Shown here piece by piece: positions 31,537 through 40,555 of a DNA stretch of 64,000 bases (its first letter is position 1; every line of letters begins with the position of its first letter). The DNA lies in assembly GCF_051131705.1 (NCBI RefSeq), contig NZ_CP180316.1, positions 3,906,001-3,970,000 on the forward strand. The letters are read 5' to 3'. Position numbers and translations under genes: made by a program. The notes under the pieces were generated by a model that saw only the letters and a list, made by a program, of their open reading frames with translations, made no database searches and was not told the origin of the DNA. Source of the stretch: Arthrobacter_M sp030063245. Lineage in GTDB: Bacteria; Actinomycetota; Actinomycetes; Actinomycetales; Micrococcaceae.

Positions 31537-32877
31537 CTAGATCAGGCCTTGGGCCAGCATCGCATCCGCGACCTTGACGAAGCCACCGATGTTCGCGCCC
31601 ACCACGTAATTGCCCGGCGAGCCGTACGTGTCCGCGGTCTGCGCGCAGCGGTCGTGGATGCCAACCATGATATCGGTCAGCCGGGCCTCGGTGTGCTCGA
31701 AGCTCCAGGAGTCCCTGCTGGCATTCTGCTGCATTTCCAGGGCAGAGGTGGCCACACCCCCGGCGTTCGCCGCCTTCCCCGGTGCGAAGAGGATCCCCGC
31801 TTCCTGGAAAAGGGCCACCGCGTCGCGGGTGCAGGGCATGTTCGCGCCTTCGGCCACCGCCAGCAAACCGTTCTTGACCAGGACCGCCGCGGCGGCAGCA
31901 TCCAGTTCGTTCTGGGTGGCGCAGGGCAGCGCCACGGTCGCCGGAACGTCCCAGACGGATCCGCCTTCAACATAGCTGACGGCGGATCCCCGGCGGGCCG
32001 CGTAGTCCTTCAGACGCCCGCGCTCGACTTCCTTGATCTGCCGCAGCAGCCCAACATCGATGCCCTTCTCGTCCACCACGTAGCCGGCGGAATCGGAGCA
32101 GGACACCACATTCGCGCCGAGCTGCTGTGACTTGGCGATGGCGTAGATGGCGACATTTCCGGAGCCCGATACCACCACGCGTTGACCGTCAAAGGACTGG
32201 CCGCGCGTCTTCAGCATTTCCTGGGTGAAGAGCACCGTTCCATAGCCAGTGGCCTCCGGGCGGACCAATGAGCCACCCCAGGACATGCCCTTGCCCGTGA
32301 GCACACCCGACTCGAACCTGTTGGTGATCCGCTTGTACTGTCCGAAGAGATAACCGATCTCGCGACCGCCCACGCCGATATCCCCGGCGGGAACGTCAGT
32401 GTACTCGCCGATGTGGCGGTACAGCTCCGTCATGAAGGACTGGCAGAAGCGCATGACCTCCGCATCGGATTTGCCCCGGGGGTCAAAGTCGGAGCCGCCC
32501 TTGCCGCCACCGATCGGCATCCCGGTGAGCGCGTTCTTGAAGATCTGCTCAAAGCCAAGGAATTTCACGATCCCCAGGTACACGGACGGATGAAAGCGCA
32601 GACCGCCCTTGAACGGTCCCAGCGCGGAATTGAACTCCACCCGGAAGCCCCGGTTGATCTGGACCTGACCGGCGTCGTCCGTCCACGGTACGCGGAAAAT
32701 GATCTGGCGTTCGGGCTCGCAGAGGCGTTCCAGCACCGCAGCATCCAGGAACTCGGGGTGCTTGTCGAGCACCGGGCCGAGGCTTTCAAAGACCTCAACG
32801 ACTGCCTGGTGAAACTCGTGTTCCCCCGGGTTGCGGGCCAATACCTGGTCCCGGATGGTTCCGAGTCTTCCGTCCAT
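31537..32877 (-). CDS. gdhA: NADP-specific glutamate dehydrogenase
   Basis: A 446-residue hexameric-type glutamate dehydrogenase that makes glutamate from 2-oxoglutarate and ammonium. The catalytic region GPFKGGLRFHPSVYLGIVKFLGFEQIFKNALTGMPIGGGKGGSDFDPRGKSD carries the catalytic Lys residues, and PAGDIGVGGREIGYLFGQYKR follows. The dinucleotide domain has RVVVSGSGNVAIYA, consistent with NADPH use. The C-terminus GGFVKVADAMLAQGLI is complete. ATG 32877 has GGGAGA upstream and TATAGG further up as a possible -10. Confidence 0.95.
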   Translation of the reverse strand: MDGRLGTIRDQVLARNPGEHEFHQAVVEVFESLGPVLDKHPEFLDAAVLERLCEPERQIIFRVPWTDDAGQVQINRGFRVEFNSALGPFKGGLRFHPSVYLGIVKFLGFEQIFKNALTGMPIGGGKGGSDFDPRGKSDAEVMRFCQSFMTELYRHIGEYTDVPAGDIGVGGREIGYLFGQYKRITNRFESGVLTGKGMSWGGSLVRPEATGYGTVLFTQEMLKTRGQSFDGQRVVVSGSGNVAIYAIAKSQQLGANVVSCSDSAGYVVDEKGIDVGLLRQIKEVERGRLKDYAARRGSAVSYVEGGSVWDVPATVALPCATQNELDAAAAAVLVKNGLLAVAEGANMPCTRDAVALFQEAGILFAPGKAANAGGVATSALEMQQNASRDSWSFEHTEARLTDIMVGIHDRCAQTADTYGSPGNYVVGANIGGFVKVADAMLAQGLI

Positions 32878-33059
32878 AGGTCTCCCCTATACAAATCATG
32901 TGGCTGCTACTAGCCGTGCGTCTGCGCGAACGGCGGATTAATTCATTTCCATGGTTCCAGCCAGGAGGTCCTACATGCGAATCGCGGTCACTGTGTGAGA
33001 CGGATTCCGGTAGCGGCCGCGGTGGAAATCACGTCACATAATCCCTTGCCCGGCCGGAC
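32878..33059. other. Intergenic region with a seven-codon ORF
   Basis: On the plus strand AGGAGG (32963-32968) is followed six bases later by ATG CGA ATC GCG GTC ACT GTG TGA (32975-32998), giving MRIAVTV and a stop. This could be a chance mini-ORF or the stump of a lost gene. Nothing else is recognised in the 182 bases besides the gdhA promoter area. Confidence 0.3.
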
Positions 33060-33719
33060 TCAGTCTTTGCGCCGGCCGAATTTCGGCAGATTCGCCAACA
33101 GATCGGCGGCCTTGTAGGCCGCCCGCCCCACCGTCCGTCCGAGCTGCTGGGGCCTTGTTCCGTCCGTACCCAGCACGGTGTCGGGTCCGAGGACGACCGG
33201 CAGCGTCACTGCCGCCGGCAGCGCCGGCGCCTGGTCCGGGGTCCTTTCCCGGCCGCGGTCCGGTGCCCTCTCGGGCTCCCGGTCAGGCGCCAGCTCAGGC
33301 TCTCCGCGCAAACGCGGCTCCCGCACCGGGACGCGGTACTGTGCTGAAGTCTGCTGGCCTGCCGGCGTAAGGGCTTCCGTCCGCAGTCCGTCGGAGGCCG
33401 ACCGGGTACCGTCGACGGTCACCGGGACGGCCGATTCGTTCGCACCCGGGCCGGCCGCGCAGCCGTCGAACTCCGCCAACCAGCTGCGCACCAGACGCAG
33501 CGGGTCAGGTGTGAGCGCGTAAAAACGCTTCTGCCCTTCAGCCCGCATGGTGACCAGGGAGGCTTCGCGCAGCACGCGCAGGTGCTTGGAAACGGTAGGC
33601 TGGCTCGCGCCGAGCTCCTCAACCAGCTGCCCGACAGCCTTATCCCCCGCTTTCAACGAAGCCAGAATGTCACGCCGGGTCGCCTCCGCGATAACCGCAA
33701 AAACATCGTCATTCACCAT
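33060..33719 (-). CDS. ArsR-family regulator with long charged tail
   Basis: A 219-residue protein. Residues 1-75 are an ArsR winged helix (AVIAEATRRDILASLKAGDKAVGQLVEELGASQPTVSKHLRVLREASLVTMRAEGQKRFYALTPDPL) with recognition helix SQPTVSKHLRVLREA. No metal-binding Cys motif is seen, so it may sense something other than metal. The tail of about 140 residues is disordered, with repeats of the PDREPERAPDRGRERTPDQ kind, and ends in a conserved-looking basic helix (VGRAAYKAADLLANLPKFGRRKD). ATG 33719 lies six bases after TAGGGT (33731-33726), suggesting a leaderless mRNA. Confidence 0.85.
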   Translation of the reverse strand: MVNDDVFAVIAEATRRDILASLKAGDKAVGQLVEELGASQPTVSKHLRVLREASLVTMRAEGQKRFYALTPDPLRLVRSWLAEFDGCAAGPGANESAVPVTVDGTRSASDGLRTEALTPAGQQTSAQYRVPVREPRLRGEPELAPDREPERAPDRGRERTPDQAPALPAAVTLPVVLGPDTVLGTDGTRPQQLGRTVGRAAYKAADLLANLPKFGRRKD

Positions 33720-33790
33720 GCCACCACCCTAGCGATATATGCGCCCGAGGGCATCCGTCCTTCCCTGGCGTTGGCAGGCTATTGGCACGC

Positions 33791-33824
33791 AGCCGTTCAG
33801 TCGAACCAGCCGTTCAGTCGAACC
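33791..33824. repeat. 17-bp tandem duplication at the acuC stop
   Basis: AGCCGTTCAGTCGAACC occurs twice in a row (33791-33807, 33808-33824). The copy at 33808 contains the acuC stop, so the duplication repeats the coding end (WFD and stop) just outside the gene without altering the protein. Confidence 0.85.
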
Positions 33825-35025
33825 ACGGGTCCAGACCGTACAGCGGGAAGATTTCCTTGCGGGTTGCCATCACGGTGCGGTCCACCGCGTCGTTGGGGTT
33901 GTACCCCACCTCCCACGAGCGCCACCAGAGATCGACGCCGTCGCCCATTAGTTCCGGGGCTGCCCGGCCGTATCTCTCCAGCACATAATCCCGCCAGGGC
34001 TGCGGGACCACGGTCCTCAGCGGCAGCGGGACCCCGCTTGAAATGGCGATCAGGTGGCTCCAGACCCGCGGCACCACGCTGGTGACGTTGTAACCGCCGC
34101 CGCCGGTGGCAATCCAACGATCCCCGCAGAGTCTGGCCGCGAGCCGCGCAATGCCGAGCGCAGCCTCACGCTGGGCGTCCACGCTGGTGTTCAGATGCGT
34201 CAGCGGATCGTCCTTGTGCGAATCGCAGCCGTGCTGGCTGACGATGATCTCCGGTTTGAAGGCCTCCACGAGCTGAGGCACGACGGCGTGGAAGGCGCGC
34301 AGCCAGCCTGCGTCACCGGTCTGCGGGGGAAGGGCCACATTCACGGCGGTTCCCGGAGCGTCCGGACCACCAATGTCATTGGCGAATCCAGTGCCCGGAA
34401 ACAAGGTCAGACCGCTTTCATGCAGCGAGATGGTCAGAACCCGCGGATCGTTCCAGAAAATACTCTGGGTTCCGTCACCGTGATGGGCGTCGATGTCCAA
34501 ATAGGCCACCCGCCGGACGCCGCCGTCGAGCAGGCGTTGGACGGCGAGCGCCGCGTCGTTGTAGATGCAGAAGCCGCTGGCCTTGTCCCGGCTGGCGTGG
34601 TGCATACCGCCGCTAAAATTGACCGCGTGCACGGTATTCCCGGACAGCACGGCTTCAGCAGCAGCCCAAGAACCGCCTGCCAGCCGCGCGCTGGCCTCAT
34701 GGATGCCCGCGAAGGCCGGATCGTCCTCGGTGCCCAGACCGCGGGCTTCGTCGGGGTGGTCCGGATTGAGGCTGACGCGGCGCACGGCGGCAATGTAGTC
34801 GCGGCTGTGCACGGTGCCCAGCTGCGCGTCCGTGGCCACCGCTGGTTCCAGCAGCTCCAGCCCGGGCCGGTGAAAGAGGCCCAGCGCATCGGCAAGGCGG
34901 GCGGTCAGCTCCAGCCGGGCCGGCGCCATCGGGTGATCGGCGCCAAAGTTGTAGGCCATCATGGCCTCGCTCCAGACTATGCTGGTCGGGACGGCCGTTG
35001 GCCCGGTGCTCGCGATCGATGACAT
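33814..35025 (-). CDS. acuC: AcuC-like histone-deacetylase-family protein
   Basis: A 403-residue zinc deacetylase of the class I HDAC/AcuC family. In Bacillus AcuC removes acetyl groups from acetyl-CoA synthetase, activating it, which is a likely role here. Key parts are ADHPMAPARLELTARL, the metal/active-site stretch FSGGMHHASRDKASGFCIYNDAALA, YLDIDAHHGDGTQSIFW, SQHGCDSHKDDPLTHLN and the catalytic loop ATGGGGYN. The length is normal. A TAGCCT hexamer seven bases before the ATG suggests leaderless expression. It is divergent from the potassium-uptake genes. Confidence 0.92.
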   Translation of the reverse strand: MSSIASTGPTAVPTSIVWSEAMMAYNFGADHPMAPARLELTARLADALGLFHRPGLELLEPAVATDAQLGTVHSRDYIAAVRRVSLNPDHPDEARGLGTEDDPAFAGIHEASARLAGGSWAAAEAVLSGNTVHAVNFSGGMHHASRDKASGFCIYNDAALAVQRLLDGGVRRVAYLDIDAHHGDGTQSIFWNDPRVLTISLHESGLTLFPGTGFANDIGGPDAPGTAVNVALPPQTGDAGWLRAFHAVVPQLVEAFKPEIIVSQHGCDSHKDDPLTHLNTSVDAQREAALGIARLAARLCGDRWIATGGGGYNVTSVVPRVWSHLIAISSGVPLPLRTVVPQPWRDYVLERYGRAAPELMGDGVDLWWRSWEVGYNPNDAVDRTVMATRKEIFPLYGLDPWFD

Positions 35026-35188
35026 CTCTCACAGGCTACCCAATTGGGACGCCGCGCGCTTCCCGCAGCTCCCGTGCATCCCGCGGAATCCGCGCCGGAA
35101 AGGTGGTTGACTACTCAACAGAGCAATTACGCCGGTTCGCCGCGCGTGCCGCGGCACCGAACAGGATGGCAGGAGGGACAGGACACGC

Positions 35189-36595
35189 ATGACCAAGAGT
35201 CAAAATGTCAGGCACCGACCTAAGACCTCCGCCCGCTTCGGCTTCACCGCTGTCCGCGACTTCGTGGACAGGGTGGCCAACAGCTCACCGGCGCGGCTGG
35301 CACTGATTGTCTTCGCCTTGGTCATTCTGCTGTTCACCGGCCTGCTGTCCTTGCCCGTCTCCGCGGCGGACGGCAAGGTCACACCCTTCCACGATGCACT
35401 CTTCACGGCGGTTTCAGCCGTCTGCGTCACAGGTCTCACCACCGTGTCCACGGCACTGCACTGGACCTTCTTCGGCCAGCTGGTGATCCTGATCGGCATT
35501 TTCGTCGGAGGCCTGGGGATTTTGACCTTGGCCTCACTGATGGCGCTCATGGTCAGCAAGCGACTCGGTGTGCGCGGCAAGTTGATCGCCCAAGAGGCCA
35601 TGAACGCCGGCCGGCTCGGCGAGGTCGGTACGCTGCTGCGGATCGTCATCACCACGTCCGTGTGCATCGAAATCGCGCTGGCCCTGATGCTCGTGCCGCG
35701 GTTCATGATCCTGGGCGAGAGTTTCCCACAGGCAATCTGGCATGCCGTGTTCTACTCCATTTCCTCCTTCAACAACGCTGGATTCACCCCGCAATCGGAC
35801 GGCGTGGTCCCCTATGAAAACGACCTCTGGGTGCTGACACCACTGATGCTGGGCGGCTTTATCGGCAGTCTCGGCTTCCCGGTGCTGATGGTTCTGCTGA
35901 GCTCGGGGTTCCGGATCAGGCGCTGGAACCTGCATACCAAACTCACCATCCAGGTTTCCCTGATTCTGCTGGTCTCAGGTGCCTTTCTCTGGGGGTTCAT
36001 GGAATGGTCCAACCCGGCCACCATCGGCTCCATGGGTGTGGGTGACAAGGTCACGCACGCGCTCTTCGCCTCCGTGATGAGCAGGTCGCTGGGATTCAAT
36101 CTGGTGGACATGAACCAAATGAACTCCTCCACCATGCTGCTCACCGATGCGCTGATGTTCGCCGGCGGTGGCTCTGCCTCAACGGCAGGCGGCATCAAGG
36201 TCACCACGCTGGCGGTGATGTTCCTGGCCATCATGGCCGAGGCGCGCGGCGACAATGATGTCAAGATCTACGGTCGCACCATCCCACAGGGTATCCTGCG
36301 GGTGGCGATCTCGGTGATCATGATGGGTGCCACGCTGGTCATGGTGGCCACCGGAGCACTGCTGGCCATCAGCGGTCAGAGCCTGGACCGGGTGCTCTTT
36401 GAGGCCATCTCCGCCTTTGCCACGGTAGGACTGAGCACCGGGCTGAGCTCTCAGCTTCCCCCGGCGGGGGTTTATGTCCTGTCGGTTCTCATGTTCGCCG
36501 GCCGCATCGGCAGCATCACGCTTGCCGCGGCGCTTGCTCTGCGCCAGCGCCGTCAGCTGTTCCACTATCCGGAAGAAAGGCCGATCATTGGCTGA
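35189..36595 (+). CDS. ktrB: Potassium uptake membrane subunit (KtrB/TrkH)
   Basis: A 468-residue Trk/Ktr/HKT-type ion-translocating subunit with four M1-P-M2 repeats. Selectivity-loop sequences are visible as TAVSAVCVTGLTTVST, SSFNNAGFTPQSDG, VMSRSLGFNLVDM and ISAFATVGLSTGLSS. Together with the regulatory subunit encoded next it should import K+ (or K+ with Na+). Size and lack of extra N-terminal helices fit KtrB more than TrkH. AGGAGGGACAGG lies in the bases before ATG 35189, a strong ribosome binding site though somewhat distant. Confidence 0.92.
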   Translation: MTKSQNVRHRPKTSARFGFTAVRDFVDRVANSSPARLALIVFALVILLFTGLLSLPVSAADGKVTPFHDALFTAVSAVCVTGLTTVSTALHWTFFGQLVILIGIFVGGLGILTLASLMALMVSKRLGVRGKLIAQEAMNAGRLGEVGTLLRIVITTSVCIEIALALMLVPRFMILGESFPQAIWHAVFYSISSFNNAGFTPQSDGVVPYENDLWVLTPLMLGGFIGSLGFPVLMVLLSSGFRIRRWNLHTKLTIQVSLILLVSGAFLWGFMEWSNPATIGSMGVGDKVTHALFASVMSRSLGFNLVDMNQMNSSTMLLTDALMFAGGGSASTAGGIKVTTLAVMFLAIMAEARGDNDVKIYGRTIPQGILRVAISVIMMGATLVMVATGALLAISGQSLDRVLFEAISAFATVGLSTGLSSQLPPAGVYVLSVLMFAGRIGSITLAAALALRQRRQLFHYPEERPIIG

Positions 36596-37286
36596 AAAAT
36601 CCAGCTCCAACAGATCCAACTCCAATCGCCCGTCGCATAACGCCCCCGTCCTGGTGATCGGGCTCGGCCGTTTCGGCGCCGCCACCGCGGAACAACTGGT
36701 GAAACAGGGCCGGGAGGTTCTGGCCATCGAGCGGGACCCGGTCCTGGTGCAGAAGTGGGCCGGGACGCTCACGCACGTGGTGGAGGCCGACGCCACCAAC
36801 ATCGATGCGCTGCGCCAGCTGGGCGCGCAGGACTTCTCCTCCGCCGTCGTCGGCGTCGGCACTTCCATTGAGTCGAGTGTGCTGATCACCGTGAACCTGG
36901 TGGATCTGGGCATTGAGCACCTGTGGGTCAAGGCCATCACCCAGTCACATGGCAAGATTCTGACCCGGATCGGCGCCAACCATGTGATCTATCCGGAGGC
37001 GGATGCCGGCGTCCGCGCCGCGCACCTGGTCTCCGGGCGGATGCTGGATTTCATTGAATTCGACGACGATTTTGCCATCGTGAAGATGTACCCGCCGACG
37101 GAAACGCAAGGCTTCACCCTGGCCGAATCCAAGGTCCGCAGCAAATATGGTATCACCGTGGTGGGTGTGAAATCACCCGGCGAGGATTTCACCTACGCGC
37201 AGCCGGACACCAAGGTTTCCGGACGCGACATGCTGATCGTCTCCGGACATGTGGATCTGTTGGAGCGTTTCGCGGCCCGTCCCTGA
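36588..37286 (+). CDS. ktrA: Potassium uptake regulatory subunit (KtrA/TrkA)
   Basis: A 232-residue cytosolic RCK protein that gates KtrB in response to nucleotide. The RCK_N domain begins APVLVIGLGRFGAATAEQLVKQGREVLAIERD with the Rossmann Gly motif; the RCK_C domain is the last 75 residues (TQGFTLAESKVRSKYGITVVGVK). Start TTG 36588 is chosen: AAAGG lies seven bases upstream, and translation would overlap the ktrB stop by eight bases, which suits a coupled pair. The frame remains open to 36474 inside ktrB, but that extension has no RCK features. Confidence 0.9.
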   Translation: MAEKSSSNRSNSNRPSHNAPVLVIGLGRFGAATAEQLVKQGREVLAIERDPVLVQKWAGTLTHVVEADATNIDALRQLGAQDFSSAVVGVGTSIESSVLITVNLVDLGIEHLWVKAITQSHGKILTRIGANHVIYPEADAGVRAAHLVSGRMLDFIEFDDDFAIVKMYPPTETQGFTLAESKVRSKYGITVVGVKSPGEDFTYAQPDTKVSGRDMLIVSGHVDLLERFAARP

Positions 37287-37288
37287 CA

Positions 37289-37326
37289 TCCGGACGGGCT
37301 GCCCCTTTGGGGCGGCGCCGCCCGGA
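37289..37326. terminator. Hairpin terminator between ktrA and the dehydrogenase
   Basis: TCCGGACGGGCTGCCCC, a TTT loop and a right arm GGGGCGGCGCCGCCCGGA form a long stem with one bulge and minor mismatches. It fills the gap between two convergent genes and so likely terminates both. No T-run follows. Confidence 0.6.
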
Positions 37327-37357
37327 CGTCGGCCCGCTTCCGCCGCACCAGCAGGGA

Positions 37358-38416
37358 CTACGCAGTCTTGGGTGCCTGGATCTGCAGCACCACCTTGACA
37401 TCCCCGGCGCCGTGCGTGAAGGCCTCGCGGAAATCCGCCAGTGGAACCCGCCGAGTGATCAGCCTGCCCAGCCATGCTGCATCCGCTCTGCCGAGCGCCT
37501 CCACCGCCGCCTCGTAATGACGCCGGTTTGCGTTGACGCTGCCGAAGACCACTTGGTTACCCAGGACCGCCTGGCGGTTCATCGCGCCGACGTCCACAGC
37601 AGTGGTCTTCCCGGTGCTGGAAACGCCGGTCAGGCATGCGATTGCGTCTGTCGCGCCGCACGTCATCACCTCGATCACCACGGACGGGACGCCGGTACAT
37701 TCGAGCAGGACGTCGGCTTTGACGCCGGACTCCGCGAGTGAGTCCGTATGATAGACCGCGCCCAGATCCCTGACCAAGCCGGGCTTCGGTCCGTCTGTCA
37801 CCCGGTCGAAAACATGGACTTCCAGCCCGCGCTGGCTGCCGAGCAGTGCCGCCAGCAGCCCCACGGGTCCTGCACCCGTCACCACCGCTGTTTTCGGGTC
37901 AAAGAACGCCCGGCTGCCGATCCGGTCAAGCTGTTCCCATGCCTTGGCCACAATCGTGGTGGGTTCGAGAAGCACGCCGATGTCCGCCATGGACCTGTCC
38001 AGCCTGACCAGCGCATCGGGATCCGCCCGCCACTGCTCCCTGGCAAAGCCGTGCAACCCCTTGATCCCATGCTCGGTGTACCGGCCATTGCGGCACATAT
38101 CCCATTCGCCCGCGGCGCAGGCCTTGCAGGGCACCGGATCCGGTCTGCGGACGATACCGACCACAAGGTCGCCGGGGCTCAGATCCGATCCTTGCGGAGC
38201 CTCAAGCACCCTGCCGATATTTTCATGGCCCAGGACCAGGAAGGAGGAGCCTTCGGGAGCTTGGCCGTATTGGGCATCGATGATTTCCACATCGGTCCCG
38301 CACAGCCCCACGGCCAGCCCCGCCACTAGAACTGAGCCTTCGTGGGGGTCAGGGGCGGGAATGTTCCGTAATTCCAGCGAGTCTTTCGTACCGGGAACGA
38401 TAGTTAATGCCTGCAC
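37358..38416 (-). CDS. Zinc-dependent glucose 1-dehydrogenase-like MDR protein
   Basis: A 352-residue medium-chain dehydrogenase resembling glucose 1-dehydrogenases of the archaeal type. The catalytic-zinc Cys and its context are VGLCGTDVEI and FLVLGHENIGRV; the structural-zinc loop is PVPCKACAAGEWDMCRNG. The cofactor domain has VVTGAGPVGLLAALLGSQRG followed by HVFDR. It may oxidise glucose or another aldose. GTG 38416 is chosen because AGGAGG is five bases upstream; the open frame extends to 38467. It converges on ktrA and is divergent in function from its proC neighbour, with 108 bases between. Confidence 0.85.
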   Translation of the reverse strand: MQALTIVPGTKDSLELRNIPAPDPHEGSVLVAGLAVGLCGTDVEIIDAQYGQAPEGSSFLVLGHENIGRVLEAPQGSDLSPGDLVVGIVRRPDPVPCKACAAGEWDMCRNGRYTEHGIKGLHGFAREQWRADPDALVRLDRSMADIGVLLEPTTIVAKAWEQLDRIGSRAFFDPKTAVVTGAGPVGLLAALLGSQRGLEVHVFDRVTDGPKPGLVRDLGAVYHTDSLAESGVKADVLLECTGVPSVVIEVMTCGATDAIACLTGVSSTGKTTAVDVGAMNRQAVLGNQVVFGSVNANRRHYEAAVEALGRADAAWLGRLITRRVPLADFREAFTHGAGDVKVVLQIQAPKTA

Positions 38417-38524
38417 GGTGCTCCTCCTAGTGAGGTACGGGGGTATGAGGTGCCAGAACCTCAGCATACTTACCGACCCGGACAGATCCCATAGTCACCG
38501 GCAACAGGGGAAATTCACAGCTGA

Positions 38525-39361
38525 CTAGCGGCCCGCCAGATCCTCGGTGATCGCCGCCGCCCGCGCGGCCGCTGCCTTCGTCCCGGCGGCGACGATGGCC
38601 GGAAGGCCCTGCGCCTCGAAGGTGGCAATCGCCTGTTCGGTGGTGCCGCCGGGGCTGCTGACGGCGCGGCGCAGCACCGCGGGATCCGCCCCGGGCTCCG
38701 TGAGCATCAGACCGGCACCGGCCACCGTTTCGCGGGCCAGCATCCGCGCGGTGTCCTCATCCAGGCCGAATTCCTGCGCGGCGGCCGCCAGGGCTTCCGC
38801 CAGATAGAAAACGTAGGCCGGCCCCGAGCCGCTGATGGCGGATACGGCGTCCTGTTGCTCCTCGGGCACATCGAGCACCAGGCCCGAGGAAACGAACACC
38901 TCGTGGGCCAGGGACAACTGTTCCGGCGTGGTCCCTGATCCGGTGGACAGGGCGACGACGCCGCGGCGCACCTTCAGCGGCGTGTTCGGGATCGATCGGA
39001 TCACCGGCTGATCCTGCGGTAAAGCCGCAGCCAGCTGGGCCAGGGAAACGCCGGCCGCCACGCTGACCAGCACGGTTCCTGCCGCCAGCGCTGGCGCAAC
39101 CTCACGGCACAGCTGAGCGATACCGGCGGGTTTGACGGCCAGAATCACCACATCGGCGCCCTGCACGGCCAGCGGGTTGGCCTCCGGTTCCTCCGCACCG
39201 GCCAGAGCGGTGATGCCGTACCGGGAGGCCAGCTCCTCCGCCCGCTCGACACGTCGAACGGTTGCCACCACGGATGACGGCTTGAGCCCGGAGCCGAGCA
39301 GGCCGGCGAGGATTGCCTCGCCCATGGACCCGCAGCCAAGAAAAGCGATTCTATTGATCAT
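38525..39361 (-). CDS. proC: Pyrroline-5-carboxylate reductase
   Basis: ProC makes proline from pyrroline-5-carboxylate with NAD(P)H. The 278-residue protein has the N-terminal Rossmann motif IAFLGCGSMGEAILAGLLGSGL and the C-terminal dimerisation domain with the PROSITE-type signature region ISGSGPAYVFYLAEALAAAAQEFGLDEDTARMLARETVAGAG and SSPGGTTEQAIATFE. Complete and of usual length. No strong ribosome binding site is seen before the ATG. The gene that normally follows in this lineage, a sugar isomerase/epimerase, is present nearby only as a decayed copy. Confidence 0.95.
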   Translation of the reverse strand: MINRIAFLGCGSMGEAILAGLLGSGLKPSSVVATVRRVERAEELASRYGITALAGAEEPEANPLAVQGADVVILAVKPAGIAQLCREVAPALAAGTVLVSVAAGVSLAQLAAALPQDQPVIRSIPNTPLKVRRGVVALSTGSGTTPEQLSLAHEVFVSSGLVLDVPEEQQDAVSAISGSGPAYVFYLAEALAAAAQEFGLDEDTARMLARETVAGAGLMLTEPGADPAVLRRAVSSPGGTTEQAIATFEAQGLPAIVAAGTKAAAARAAAITEDLAGR

Positions 39362-39716
39362 GCAGCCATCTTTTCACAACCACCGATTCAGCGTGGGCCC
39401 CGCGCTACCTCAATCGCTACCTCAATGCGGGTCCTGCGGGACGGCAATGCGCCCCTGCGGGCCTTCTATTGGCAGTCAATTCCCAGCCTGTCGACAGGTC
39501 GCGCTCAGAATCCTTCATTACTGTAGTAACTACCCCATAAAGGTGCGAGTGATAACCGATCGGCTCCGGATTGCCGGCTCCGATCATTGCGCCGGAGAGT
39601 CCGCCGATGTTTCCCCCCAATCATCGGCTCACGGCTTTCCGGCGCTTTCGCTTTTAAGGTTCCTTGAGGAGCCCGGGCTAACGGTCCGAGGGGGAGACCG
39701 GGCCGGGGACCAGGGT
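39362..39716. other. Intergenic region upstream of proC
   Basis: About 350 bases between proC and the decayed epimerase gene. It contains a 12-bp tandem duplication CGCTACCTCAAT (39403-39414 and 39415-39426). No gene, RNA or clear terminator is seen. Confidence 0.5.
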
Positions 39717-40549
39717 CACTCGCCCGCAGTTGGACCAGATGAAGGCGGGCAGACTGCAGGGTTTCCGCCAGCCATTCCTCGCGCTCCCCGGCCCCCTTGG
39801 CCTTACGCGTCGATATCTAGGCGACATCGGCGCCGTCGAACCCGTGTTCGCACAGATACGTCAGCACCTCAACGCATTCCTGCCGACCGTAGCCCGGCAC
39901 CAGGTGCTCATCCTTGCCGGAGTCCGTTCCGTCCGTGAGAGGCAGATGCCGCTGCCGGGTCCCCGCCCCTTGATTGCGTCGAGGCTGCTCGCGTCCGCGG
40001 AGGGGGCGTGCGACAGGTCCCAAGTGACGTCGTCGTAATCCTGCCCGATCGGGTCCCAGTGCGGCAGGTACGCCGGCGCCTACCGTCCGCGCACCCGCCA
40101 GGGGTACATATCCTCCACCGCGATCCGGATCCCGTAGGACTCGGCGAGATCGCGCACCCCGTGGCCGAACGTTTCGGCATAGTCGTTCTGCCAGCGGAAC
40201 GGCGGGTGAACCACGACGGCGGCGGCGCCCACCTTGACGGCGATCTGCGCCGAGCGCTCGATCTTGTTCCAGGCGCTGCCCCAGACCTGCTGTGTGAGCA
40301 GGAGTGTGGGGCATAGATGGCAAGCACGGGCTGCCCGTAACGCTGGCTGAGGCTGATCAAGGCGTCCGTATTCTGGCTGACGGCGTTGTGCGTCACCATC
40401 ACCTCAACGCCGTCGTACCCCGGATCGGCGGCTACGGCGAACGCGTCATGGACCGTGAGCGGCTAGACCGAGGCGCTCGAAAGGGCCACCGGGATATGCC
40501 TGTCAGCGCTCGGCTCGGGCCGGCCCAGGGCGCGTTCCGCCTCGGCCAT
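39717..40549 (-). pseudogene. Decayed sugar phosphate isomerase/epimerase
   Basis: Remnant of a TIM-barrel protein of the xylose-isomerase-like/EndoIV superfamily. Reading from ATG 40549 gives MAEAERALGRPEPSADRHIP, then a nonsense TAG at 40465-40463 (SSASV-stop-PLTVHDAF). The chain continues in frame as MVTHNAVSQNTDALISLSQRYGQPVLAIYAP, shifts frame for the helix with IERS..KVGAAAVVVHPPFRWQND, shifts again, and rejoins at HLPLTDGTDSGKDEHLVPGYGRQECVEVLTYLCEHGFDGADVA before a second nonsense codon at 39819-39817. Coding character resumes after it (ISTRKAKGAGEREEWLAETLQ). Two nonsense codons and several frameshifts show the gene is dead. It follows Ppx/GppA by six bases. The exact 3' end is approximate. 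Confidence 0.85.
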
Positions 40550-40555
40550 CACTTC

